From Darksidea phi (Eukaryota; Ascomycota; Dothideomycetes; Pleosporales; Lentitheciaceae): 64,000 nucleotides of DNA. Positions 12,038 through 21,653 of this stretch are shown piece after piece; position 1 is the stretch's first letter, and each line of letters begins with the position of its first letter. The notes below the pieces were generated by a model, which worked only from the letters and a program-made list of their open reading frames with translations, did no database searches and was not told the origin of the DNA. The DNA lies in contig JASJFT010000004.1 of NCBI GenBank assembly GCA_030770425.1, positions 186,001 through 250,000 on the forward strand, written 5' to 3'. Made by a program: the position numbers and the translations under genes.

Positions 12038-12910
12038 ATGTCTTCAACACTTGCCAAGATAGCTACCAAAACCGCATATCCCACCGTTACAGCAGCAGCG
12101 CTGCCCGCCTCCACGACCCCAACGAAAATGAACGTTTCGCCAAAAGGCCTGCCTTCTAAAGTTGTTCTCATCCTCGCAATCAGCTTGCCATGCGTCATCA
12201 TCCTTGCTATACTAATGGGCATCGCCCACTACCTACTCAACCGCCGTCGCAAGAAGCTAGGAATGGAAAAGGGGAGGGACAGTGACCTGGATAAGCAGGA
12301 GACGCGTACCACATTTCCTAAAATTACTATCGACACTAATGTTCCGCCTGCCAGGCAGTTTGAGACAGTCTCGCCTCTATCCTACGCCCTCCGCAGCAAC
12401 ACTGTTGCTTGCCACCCGGCTTCACTCCGTCCAGGTACCGTACCACTCTCTCACCTAACACTGAACCCACCATACCCTGCCACTCGTAGCGCTCGACCAC
12501 CCTTGAACCGCGCAAGCACGCTTTCCACGACGGACCTTCAGCGCGATGTACACTTGATGCAAGTACCACAGGATAACTTCCGAAGAACTATGGGTTTGGA
12601 ACAGGTTCATTCATCCTCCTTCAGGCCCCAACCTACAGTCACTCTTAACCGAGCTGTAAGCCCATCCCCACAGCCTATGCCCCGTACAGCTTCCGCTGGA
12701 GCAGTAGACGCAGGTACGATGAAGCCGTTTCCGAAAATCCCTACAATGAGAGGAACCAGAGGAACGCTACCGGTCGGTATGCAACAAACGAGTCTTGAGA
12801 ATGGGGATTTTGGCAGCCAGAGGTTGGGGATGGCGGTTGATGTTATGGGCGTCAGAAATCCGGTTCAGATTTATGATCCTGTGTCGAAGAGGACTATCTA
12901 TCACGGATAG
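12038..12910 (+). CDS. small single-pass membrane protein 2 of a tandem group
   Basis: 290 aa, single exon, ATG at 12038. The order is a ~40-residue Thr/Ala/Pro-rich N-terminus, one transmembrane segment (VVLILAISLPCVIILAILM) at about residues 42-66, a basic anchor (NRRRKKLGMEKGR), then a ~210-residue disordered Ser/Thr/Pro/Arg-rich tail ending VSKRTIYHG. This type I/III layout matches its neighbours. No enzymatic domain, glycosylphosphatidylinositol signal or cleavable signal peptide is seen. A sensor-like or cell-wall-linked anchor is possible in principle (mid-length fungal wall sensors are Ser/Thr-rich), but the ectodomain is very short, so I leave the function open. Confidence 0.68.
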   Translation: MSSTLAKIATKTAYPTVTAAALPASTTPTKMNVSPKGLPSKVVLILAISLPCVIILAILMGIAHYLLNRRRKKLGMEKGRDSDLDKQETRTTFPKITIDTNVPPARQFETVSPLSYALRSNTVACHPASLRPGTVPLSHLTLNPPYPATRSARPPLNRASTLSTTDLQRDVHLMQVPQDNFRRTMGLEQVHSSSFRPQPTVTLNRAVSPSPQPMPRTASAGAVDAGTMKPFPKIPTMRGTRGTLPVGMQQTSLENGDFGSQRLGMAVDVMGVRNPVQIYDPVSKRTIYHG

Positions 12911-13482
12911 TAAGGTACATTGCAGCGAATAGGTCTACGTCGTATTAAGTAATTGATTTGTATACTCCGCAGGATCGTTAACTAAGTGAATCCTCTACTA
13001 TCCTTCATCTCACTCATGTGAATTTCGACGTATTTTCTCCTAAACACTCATTGCTTAGTTCAATTATGCAGTTACAGGAAATATGTTCTTCTTTGTTCAT
13101 GTCCTCGGAGGAATAATTTCTCGTTTACATATACTTTTGCTTCGTCGCCTGTCAATGTTCGAAACGTCACCTCATCGCTCTCAATCGACAGTATTTTTTA
13201 CAGCTCTACGGCTCTATTATCGTCTGTGTACAAACTCCCACTGTATTTCGTGCGGATTTACAAAAGTGACACCCACTGTATAAATCCAAAACAAATAACT
13301 GTTCTTCATGCGGCCTTCAGCTGTAAGTATTGTGTGGTTACATCAAACTTCCTAGTGCAGTTCATACAAAGGAAATGAGCATTGTAACATTGCACACACA
13401 CGGTATTGTCTACTTATACCCTAGCCTTCTACTCCATCAGTTCCTAAATACATTCCCAAAAAAACCAAAACCTATCACCAGA

Positions 13483-13950
13483 ATGTTTCGCAACATGTCG
13501 AAGCAGTTCACTTCTATCGCAGATCTCATGGCCTTCGTTGCCAGTACTGATATGGGCAGCGTGCAACTAACATCCATAGACGATATTCTGGTATATGTCG
13601 CTCATATGGCACGCTTGAATGGGACTGAAGCATCTGCTACACGGGCACTGGTTGCTCGCGAGCTTAACCGACAGGTAAATAACGCTACTTCTACGTCCGC
13701 CATACCTTCTGTATCCGCTGGTGGTATGTGGCCGAAGCCCAGCAATAACACTGGATTGGTAATCCTTGCTGTTTTTGGTGGCTGCTTCGCACTCATTTTG
13801 GTTGGTTGCCTCGTTTTTGCCTGCATGAAGGCGTGTCGTGGTGAGCCAGTCTTTTCTCTGTCAGGGACTGAGAAGAAACAGAACAACGATGTCGAGCGCG
13901 CAACAGGCGATGAACCTCCTGCCGGGCCTGGTGCTGGCCGCTTCTATTAA
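13483..13950 (+). CDS. small single-pass membrane protein 3 of a tandem group
   Basis: 155 aa from the ATG at 13483 (MFRNMSKQF); a further in-frame ATG at 13495 gives MSKQF. The N-terminal ~85 residues differ from the neighbours and look folded and helical (SIDDILVYVAHMARLNG), with possible N-glycosylation sites (NGTE, NATS). One transmembrane segment (GLVILAVFGGCFALILVGCLVF) is followed by ACMKACRGEP and a short polar tail ending GAGRFY. Cysteines at the inner membrane face (CMKAC) could be palmitoylated. The stop codon lies only 12 bp before the proposed left end of the foldback element. No family recognised. Confidence 0.65.
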   Translation: MFRNMSKQFTSIADLMAFVASTDMGSVQLTSIDDILVYVAHMARLNGTEASATRALVARELNRQVNNATSTSAIPSVSAGGMWPKPSNNTGLVILAVFGGCFALILVGCLVFACMKACRGEPVFSLSGTEKKQNNDVERATGDEPPAGPGAGRFY

Positions 13951-14233
13951 GATATTGACTTACACTATGGAACAATTGTCTCATCCTTGATAGGGGCAAA
14001 TAGCCTCTTTTTTCCGTCATGCTTGATCGGGCTAGATAGCCCTTTTTTGGCCTTATCCTTGATGAGAGTAGAATAAAATATTAAAATATAATTTATTATT
14101 TAATAGCTTTTTTTAATATTTATTGATTTTAAAAAGCCCCAAAAGTGTAAAAGTATTAAAATATTAAAATTAAAATTTACTCTATTTAAACTATACTATA
14201 TATATTACTCACCTTCTCCCTTCCTCCTTCCCT

Positions 14234-14279
14234 CGAGCTCAGTAGCTGGCCTATATCGAGCTCAGCGGCTGGCCTATAT
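14234..14279 (+). repeat. 23-bp tandem repeat, two copies, inside the foldback element
   Basis: Two adjacent 23-bp units CGAGCTCAGNNGCTGGCCTATAT differ at two bases. Their reverse complements recur at about 14492-14568, so they form the inner stem of the foldback element. Confidence 0.8.
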
Positions 14280-14561
14280 TGAGCTTAGGAGGGTACCTTG
14301 CTTAGTCGCATAAACTATATAGTTCTTATTATATTACTGTATAATGAGGAGCGAGAGGGTAAGTATAAAGTATTAAGGTTGTTGAATATATGACGTAGAA
14401 GATTTCACGTGCTAGCATGTGAATACCCGCGAACACCTGCGCGCCCTTAATACTACCCAACGACCCAACTACTGAGCTTTGCCTCAGCAAGCTACTGAGC
14501 TAGATACAGGCCAGCCGCTGAGCTCGATATAGGCCAGCCGCTGAGCTCGATATCAGCTAGT

Positions 14562-14645
14562 TACTGAGCCTCATACTAAGCCTAATACTGAGCCTAATAC
14601 TGAGCCTAATACTGAGCCTAATACTGTGTCTGATACTGTGCCTGA
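14562..14645 (+). repeat. 12-bp tandem repeat, about seven copies
   Basis: Seven consecutive 12-bp units of consensus TACTGAGCCTAA occupy 14562-14645, with a partial eighth. The middle units are identical. The last two carry TACTGTGTCTGA and TACTGTGCCTGA. The array lies in the right arm of the foldback element and has no left-arm partner, so it arose after or independently of the inverted duplication. Confidence 0.85.
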
Positions 14646-15313
14646 TACTATACCCCGATTCTTAACAAGGCTGCCCTAATCAAGGATCAGGCACCCTCAT
14701 CAAGGATGAGGACGCCCTTATCAAGCATAGGGGTTTGCCTCATCAAGGATCGGGCGCACTCATCAAAGATGAGGGCACGGTACCATAGTGTTGCTTGTCA
14801 CATCAAAACCGCCCTACCCATCATTTTTAGAACGGTTTAAAATAGACGGGAAGCGTTAATGTGCGCTTAGATACGCTCGCTTCCTTCCAGAGCACCACTC
14901 TAGTACATCAAAAATAAAGGTTTACGCTAAGTCTTGTATTAGTTTGCTTGTGCTATACTAAGTGAAACATGGGATGGTTCGACTTTGTGAAGTTTGATTC
15001 TGACACTATAGCTGGACCTTCTTGAATGTCTGTTTATCATGTGATACACTCACAACGAGCTGTGATTCACTTTAAAGCGTTTGTATTCTGCGCTCAGAGA
15101 TCACGTGATTCCATTCACTCTTGGCAGCATCTTAGTCGTACCATTCCTGTATTGATATCCACATTTATACAATGTGACAAGCCGATCCAATATAGATCAG
15201 CTCTTTTAGAAGTTCTATTGTTCGCGTACGTCAACAGCCCATTGTGTCATGTTCTTTTCCTTTGTCTCTCTTTGTTTTTGTTCTCGGCAACTGAAACAAA
15301 CTAGCATTTCAAT

Positions 15314-15376
15314 GTGAGTTCTAACTTCATCTCCTACTAAAGCTTAAACCATCCCTCCATGTTGCATGTTTTACAG
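15314..15376 (+). other. probable 5'-UTR intron of the fourth small membrane-protein gene
   Basis: A GTGAGT donor and a TTTTACAG acceptor, with CTAAC and ACTAA branch-like motifs between, enclose 63 nt ending 8 nt before the ATG at 15385. The segment is non-coding in all frames, so this would be an intron in the leader. Confidence 0.45.
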
Positions 15377-15384
15377 TCATCAAA

Positions 15385-15810
15385 ATGGCAACAACAATAG
15401 TCGCTCCTCCTGTTCTCGCTCCAGCTCCCACTCCTACTCTCACATCAACATTCGCCGTCCCATCTCAGTCTATCGGTCCTACTACAGTAAAAGTAGCCAC
15501 CGCTATATCAGCATCTCCTGCCGCCCCTGCCGCCCTTAAGCCTGACATCAAGGTCGGTTCTATTCCTCTACCCGCGTTCATTGCCCTTATAATGTTTGGC
15601 CCTTTTCTGCTCAGCTTCTTACTTTGGTTCGCATATACCAAAACTATCGGAAGATGTATGAGTAACCGCAGGGCAAAAGAAGAAGGGAAAGCTAGAGGAA
15701 AAGAAGAGGCGTTGGATGAAGATGTGGAGATGCAGGTTAGAAGGTTTACCGAGGCTGAGACTAACAGTGGGGAACGTGTTCGTTTTGAGCGAGTTGGTAT
15801 TGCAGTTTAA
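15385..15810 (+). CDS. small single-pass membrane protein 4 of a tandem group
   Basis: 141 aa, ATG at 15385 in good context (TCAAAATGGC). The N-terminal ~57 residues are a low-complexity Ala/Pro/Thr/Ser stretch (APAPTPTLTSTFAVPSQ). One transmembrane segment (AFIALIMFGPFLLSFLLWFAY) follows, then a basic anchor (RCMSNRRAKEEGKARGKEE) and a short charged cytosolic tail. It has the same order of parts as the three preceding plus-strand genes but is separated from them by the foldback element. No signal peptide and no recognised family. Confidence 0.68.
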   Translation: MATTIVAPPVLAPAPTPTLTSTFAVPSQSIGPTTVKVATAISASPAAPAALKPDIKVGSIPLPAFIALIMFGPFLLSFLLWFAYTKTIGRCMSNRRAKEEGKARGKEEALDEDVEMQVRRFTEAETNSGERVRFERVGIAV

Positions 15811-17189
15811 GAGGGGCTGGCAGATACAGGTATAGGAGACTTGGATCATATTTCAAATCATTGAACTGCTGGTCAAATTCTAGCAAGTAAGAACAATTAG
15901 TCAAAAACCTCCCTTCGGGATTCGACCAGACTTCGCAAGAGATTCCATCTCGCTCTACAAAATTCAAAGATCAAAGTAGCCTCAAACAAGTCATGCATAC
16001 AACGATGATTGCTTCAACACTGCATCCTTAACGTTATAGGTCTGCATAACGCTCATACGCTCATACCATAAATGCGCGCCGCTATCTCCATCTCAACGCT
16101 CAAACAAAAACAACAACAACAAAAACAATAAAATATCCACGAAAACTACCTTTAATAACAAATAGCACCATCCTTCCCTTAAATGCATCAGTCCTTAAAC
16201 CACACTCTGGAGCATTGTAACCAAACAGCTGATGCATTACCTTAGTATTCAACGTGCAAGAGTAAAGATATCAATCATACCCAATGACCTATCTTTGATG
16301 CTCTCTATCCTCACGGCTATACCTATCAAATGAGTAGCGGCCATCGCGTCGTCAAACTCACGGAATAACCCAAAAAGGTAATATACACAGGTATTTCGTC
16401 CCGAACACCTTGAAACGCAAGGAAATTGTTGAAATCAAAGAGATTATTAAGTATTCTATAGTTTATCCTTTACTCTTCTGATCTAATTTATTCCTTTATT
16501 ACTTCTTGCAGAGCGGTTCGTAGCGAAAAAATATCTTAATGCGAGCCTAACTAGACGCATCTCAGAGTAGGCGGAGCATTAGCATGAATGCTTCGGGGGC
16601 GACATTATCCTAAACTTCTGTCTCATGATGTTAATCAAGTCTTGCTTCAAAGCTTCATTTAATTTCGGACTCCGAAAGAGCAGAACTCACGCAAGCTGCA
16701 TTTACAGTGCTTATCTTGCTGCCCGACTTGGGTAGAGGTTTATTGCGGCACGTAGTGACGATAACTGGCCTACTAGGGTTGTATGCACACGGAAATAGCT
16801 ATGCAGGCGCATCGCTCGGACTCTGAAACGGGAGGGTCCGCTCCGGTGGCACTCCCAAGCACACGATAAGGCCCGGTAGGGTTGTGCCGACGTGCCGCAA
16901 TATAATCGACTCCCAGGCGCTAACAGGACGGTTGGGATAGGGCTGTGCCGCAATATCATCACATCGGCCATGTTGACTCAGTGCAGTGAGTACATGACAC
17001 ATTTACCTCATCATGCATCTAGTCCACGGCATAGGCCTCACAGGTCAGGAGAACGAATCGTCATTTTCCTACTTAGGTACATTGTAGTAGACAGGGAAGA
17101 AAACAGAAAATCTAAGTGAACGACCATATCACCGACAAATGGCCGGACGACGTCCTCCATAATCCTTCATCCAATCTTGTATGGTCACT
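15811..17189. other. repeat-containing intergenic region
   Basis: No gene is supported. The stretch holds one dispersed-repeat copy (16324-16430) and, at about 16740-16970, a more GC-rich block with an internally repeated TGTGCCG...CGCAATAT motif. That block may be a decayed transposon remnant, but it is too degraded to classify. Confidence 0.45.
16324..16430 (+). repeat. dispersed repeat, copy A (left flank of the accessory block)
   Basis: About 107 bp that recurs in the same orientation at 27725-27832. Shared anchors include ATGAGTAGC, GCCATCGC, CGGAATAACCCAAAAAG and TATTTCGTCCCGAA. By eye the two copies are roughly 75-80% identical, and many differences are transitions, as expected after repeat-induced point mutation. 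It may be part of a decayed transposon or solo LTR; no terminal structure remains visible. Confidence 0.75.
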
Positions 17190-18407
17190 CTACTTGCTCG
17201 GGCCTGGACTTGACCAGGTTGAAATTTGGTGTTCGACCGTAATCCCTGCCGCGTCTCGTGATTTCGAGGATGGATCGTTGTGACTATGTAGCACATAGGT
17301 GTCCTGATTACCGAGACCCCTGGGAACGAGGCCATCGACATCTGGTCGTCCGTCTGCAGAGGGTAGTCTCTGGCCCAAGGTATGACCAGAGGATTCGTTG
17401 ATGTTGTTTGATCCTGATGTTAGCCTCGCCTTGCTTAGAAGCAAAGACAATGGGCTCTGATATACGATATAAACCATAAGTGGCTTCAAGGTGAAGAGAC
17501 ATGCAGCGATTAGGTACATCCCGGGTTCGACGAGGGTCCAAACTGTAAGCCCAACCGCGGCCCAGAATGGATCTGCGTACGATTGTGTAAACCCAACAAA
17601 TCGTAATATGGACGTTATTAGACCGCTATCAAAGTCAATAGTAGCACCTTATAAATATACGAGTTACTTGCCTACTGCCAGTGAGGAAAGTAACTGCCAC
17701 TCCTAGTTTGGTCTTCCGAGAAACGTGTAACTTCAAAATCATGGGAATCGGTATAAGTAACATGACAACGTCGGTAACAATATTTGGCAGGCCGGCGTAC
17801 AGAAAGTGCATCGGAATGTTGTTGCAATGACCGTCTGGAATTGACGGGTCCCATAGAGCGGCAATTGGCCTACATTGCCAGATTGTAGTGGGAATGTTGA
17901 CGATGGCATTCAAAATGAGCACAACGCCGGTAATGTAAGATGCCAAACGGGACCAGCGCTCAACGAAGATGTGCAGATATATGTCAAGGATCGCCAGTTT
18001 TGGAAGGGCCGCAGCGACACAGTAGATGACAGGAACCATGATGTACATAATCTTGAAGAATACCGGCACTAGTTCCGGCTTGGTACTCATAATTACTGTA
18101 GTGTGTCTTCCGACACCTGCGTGCTGGACCGCAACTACGTTTGAAGTCAGCCGGAATCGATTACTGAGTTTAACCGATACCTACCAATGCACAACACGCA
18201 TAGGATAATATTGAAAAGGAGTGATAGAGGAACCAGTACATCTGCGTACAAGAATGACGTCTTTTGCTGTCGACGTGCAGCCGCTCTTAGGATAGTGAGC
18301 ACGGTTTCTAGCACAATGAATGCAATTGCCGTATTCAGGAGCCGATAGCCGATTGACTCATCTCGATACTCTGGGGAGAGCTCTGGTGCAGGTGAGGTTG
18401 ATGGCAT
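17190..18407 (-). CDS. seven-helix fungal rhodopsin-fold (Pth11/SAT4-type) membrane protein
   Basis: Plasma-membrane protein of the fungal rhodopsin domain family (PF20684), often called Pth11-like receptors; ligand unknown. Model: complement(join(17190..17625, 17672..18134, 18185..18407)), 373 aa. Seven hydrophobic helices are visible. Family hallmarks are GVGRH after helix 2, WQCRPIAALWD after helix 4, FLTGSSGLITSILRF in helix 6 and LVEPGMYLIAACLFTLKPL at the end of helix 7. The first intron is GT-AG (50 nt). The second (46 nt) fits only as a GC-AG intron with donor GCAAGT, which restores frame and the conserved helix-6 motif. There is no N-terminal CFEM domain. The C-terminal ~85 residues are polar. 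It lies upstream and opposite to four enzyme genes and may sense or be co-regulated with their product (inference). Confidence 0.88.
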
Positions 18408-19603
18408 GTTGTTCCAAAAATGCTCTTGTTTGAGCCAAGTCCGCTTGAAAGTCGAGCTGCTTGAAGGAGCTAAGATAGGTACTGCCTTCCCAAGAAAAGG
18501 TTTAGACAGCGGACTACAAAGTGTGTATAAGTTGAAAAAAAGGTACGTTTGGATAAAGTACTCAGAAACCGACCTGCACCAGGCTATCTAAGCGTCCGAG
18601 AATGCTGCTAATAAGACATGCATGGATTTTGCAGGTTGCTTTACAGCCTCTGCCTTCGCGGCGAGTTTTTTCGGTCCCCGAATCGACAAGGTGTTCCTCT
18701 CGCACCCATAACATCTGCACCGAGTTGATGTCCGGAGTCACCCCAAGAGAGGGCAGGGTAGCAGGGGGGACACATCGCATAGTACGTTCCTCATCTACCA
18801 ATCATCATTAGAAAGTGAAGTAGACCCTGGAAGGTTATCAGACAAGTCGAGGTCCGTAGTGGAGCCTAAGAGCAGGCACTGCAACGCCAAGGCGGCACAG
18901 CCCAGAGCCTATGCATTGAACTCAGCGGACTCGGATCGGTCCGATATAGGCGTAACCCTCTCCAAGGTTCCCCGTTCTGCAGGATGGGAGATTCCGTGTT
19001 TGAAGAATAGGCTAATCACAGTTAGGAGGGTGAATAGCTCTTGAAAGAAGTGGAGGATTCAATACCTTGAACAACGAAGACTGATCACTGAGTCCGATTC
19101 AATTCGATTGATGAGTAATGGAGATGAACGAACTATTCGCACCGGCCGCTTTTATGCCCATACTTGAAGTATGGTTGTTGGGAAAAGAGTCATTTACTCT
19201 CATTGCAGAAGCAATCGACGCGATCGCCTCTCTAGGGTTGGCAAAGAAAGTTCCCACAGAGGTACGGCACCTGAGTCGGCTGACGCCGCATTTTGCCGGG
19301 GCCCGATTGCGCTATTCGATTCCTTCAAGAGAAAATGATTTCCAAGGTTCATTTTCGCAAGCGCCCGACAAGGGTGTTAATTGCTCGCTATCCGCCCCAT
19401 CGGCTTCCTTTTCGAGATGCTCTGTGAAGGCATCGGAAGTACAGCATATACGTTCAACATAGCATGTGACTCAGCGGGTGTTTTAGCCGTCCTTCCATTG
19501 CATCCTGCAACCCATTCATCCTGCTCTATCCATTCATCATCTTACCCTTTTCTTGCGACTCTTCCTCTCTTCTTGACAGAACGTGAAGTTCAGTCTTTTG
19601 AAA
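18408..19603. other. intergenic region between receptor and desaturase genes
   Basis: About 1.2 kb between two divergent genes. Short frames are present (for example 19118-19462, plus strand), but none has recognisable motifs. The last ~100 bp before the desaturase ATG are pyrimidine-rich (CTCTTCCTCTCTTC-like), typical of a fungal core promoter. It likely serves as a bidirectional promoter. Confidence 0.45.
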
Positions 19604-20969
19604 ATGGCAATTGACTACCAAAGTCATCCTTCAAGGCTTTCAAAACCAGGGGTGAGTGTCGAGGTGAATCCTTATCATCGAAAACTCACAGTACAGGATA
19701 TCAACAATGGTGTGACGATCGAGCGTTTGAAATCAGTCATACCCGCCCATTGCTTCGAGAGATACTACCGATGGGCCTTCTGGTACATGGCGCGCGATAC
19801 GGCTATGGCTATTGGTGTCATGGTTCTTGGGTATACCTACATCCCTACTATCGGAAACGGCTGGCTTCGTTTCTGCGCCTGGTGTGTGTATGGCTACCTC
19901 GAGGGCTTGATCATGACTGGGATCTGGGTGAGCAATAGTTGGGAAGCTGGCTTGTTCATGCACTGATTGAAGCTTCAGGTTCTAGGACATGAATGTGGCC
20001 ACTCAGCATTCTCATCCTCGGAGGTGCTGAATCATTCCGCTGGTTTCATCTTCCACTCCTTCTTGCTGACGCCTTACTTTTCATGGCGTTCGACACATCG
20101 GAGACATCATATATACGCCAACAACCTTGCGAAGGATCAAAACTATGTCCCTCCGCGTCGCGAAGAATACGTTACACGCCTGTCATCCCGTCTGAATAGC
20201 TTCCACGACTTCATGGAGGATGCTCCACTATACACTCTGTCACGCATACTACTTCAGCAACTACTAGGTTGGCCCTGGTATTTGCTGACCAGTATCACTG
20301 CATCAAACGGCTGTCTAGCAAGACCGCGCTCACAGAAGCTATTGGGAAATAGTCACTTCCTGCCTTCCAGCTCGCTTTTTCGCCCTGAGGAGTGGCACCT
20401 AATACTAATCTCAGACCTGGGTATCGGACTTGTGCTAGCATTGCTGTGGTACACAAGCCAGTCGTATGGATGGCAGAATATCGCTCTTCTCTACTTCCAG
20501 CCCTACATGTGGGTAAATCATTGGATCGTGGCAATCACCTATCTACATCACACCCACCCGAACGTTCCGAAGTATGAGAAGGAAGCATGGACTTTCATCA
20601 AAGGTGCAACAGCAACTATTGACAGGGAGATTGGCTGGGGTGCCAAATTCCTGATGCATAACGTTGCAGAATATCACGTTATCCATCATATCTTTCCGTT
20701 AGTGTGTCTCAGCTTTTGCAAGGTGCAAGCTCAGCTGACCAGCTAGCAGACGTATGCCTTTCTATCATGGCGAAGAGGTAACTCAAGCCATCAGGCCGCT
20801 ACTAGGTGCGCACTATCACGAAGAAAGGAAACAGTCCTTCTGGTCTTCCTTATGGGAGTCTTTCACCCAATGCCAATACGTGGAGGTCGATGACCCTCAC
20901 TTAGCGCCGGACGATCGAAAGCTGCATTACAAGCCAGGGCCCTCACCTCCTCCTGTGACGGGAATGTAG
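19604..20969 (+). CDS. Delta12-type (FAD2-like) fatty-acid desaturase
   Basis: ER membrane di-iron enzyme that introduces a double or triple bond into a fatty acyl chain, normally oleate to linoleate. Model: join(19604..19927, 19979..20697, 20750..20969), 420 aa, a normal length. All three histidine boxes are intact: HECGH (112-116), HRRHH (148-152) and HVIHH (341-345). The box-1 motif is created exactly by splicing intron 1 (51 nt). Intron 2 (52 nt, donor GTTAGT) yields HHIFPRMPFYHGEE, matching the family's HHLFPRIPHYHA-type motif. The start has context AAAATGG. Housekeeping Delta12 desaturases usually sit outside clusters, so its place beside a hydrolase, a cyclase-like enzyme and a P450 suggests a specialised paralogue or acetylenase. 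Regiochemistry cannot be read from sequence. Confidence 0.93.
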
Positions 20970-21653
20970 TTCTTCAGGGCCATCGGGTTGATACTGGGCA
21001 CAAGTCGTTCGCTACCCGTGTGCTCTAACGCTGACTTCGAGATGGTAAGCTTTGGAACGTGAATATGCTGCGAAAGCAACACAATGTTAGTAAGATGGTA
21101 GCTCTTTTGGAAGAATGGAGGTTGGATGTGCGTAGAGTGGATTTGATTGAAGGGACACGCTCTTATCGCATCTTCGTTTGTACTTGAGAAAGATTTTGGA
21201 AGCGAGAAGTAAATCATAACTACTCGGTAGCTATCGTAACTATGCAGTGGAGCCTCTCGACAAACGCCACTGCCAGCACTATGGGCACGGTGGAACTAAT
21301 GGGGGCGTGAAAGACAGATTCCGAGCTGAGTGGCGATCACTTGACCTCGGAAATGTTTGCATTTCGCTGCACCGAGACTATTCACCGGGCCCATTTAACC
21401 TGATTACAACCGTACTGCAGCAGGCGAAGAAGGCCCTTCTGCGCGCTGGTGGTGTTCCCATTCGCCGCATGCGTGCAGGTGGTCCGCGCCGGTACCGATT
21501 GGCCCGCGGCCCGCCACATGCGAAACGGGCAAGCCTGCAGTTCAGTATGCCAGGCACAGATATAAGTGCGTTAGCCCGTCAAGGTTAATGACAATCCGAC
21601 TACTCCCGAAAACCTCTAACTTATCCATACGTTTCACAAGATACAAACAAACC

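Larger units (their letters stand above)
13963..14790. mobile_element. foldback / CACTA-like non-autonomous element
   Basis: An ~828 bp structure whose two ends are inverted copies. The left end begins CACTATGGAAC and the right end, read inward on the minus strand, begins CACTATGGTAC. Flanking triplets are TTA (left) and TTG (right), a possible decayed 3-bp target duplication. Inside both arms is a repeated ATCAAGGAT motif. In the left arm it is inverted, at about 13983, 14019 and 14055. In the right arm it is direct, at about 14679, 14699, 14720, 14742 and 14762. A second nested inverted pair is built on a GAGCTCAGNNGCTGGCCTATAT module (14234-14279 versus 14492-14568). The core is very AT-rich and has no ORF, so the element is non-autonomous. 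A terminal CACTA and ~3-bp duplication are CACTA (CMC) superfamily traits; MITE or foldback is the conservative label. Confidence 0.7.

Noticed and set aside
15895..15965. B-box-like GGTCGAATCCC on the minus strand suggesting a tRNA
   Set aside because: No matching acceptor, D-arm or anticodon stem could be built around it.
21247..21588. 113-codon plus-strand ORF before the hydrolase
   Set aside because: It begins at GTG, has no motif and lies in the hydrolase promoter.
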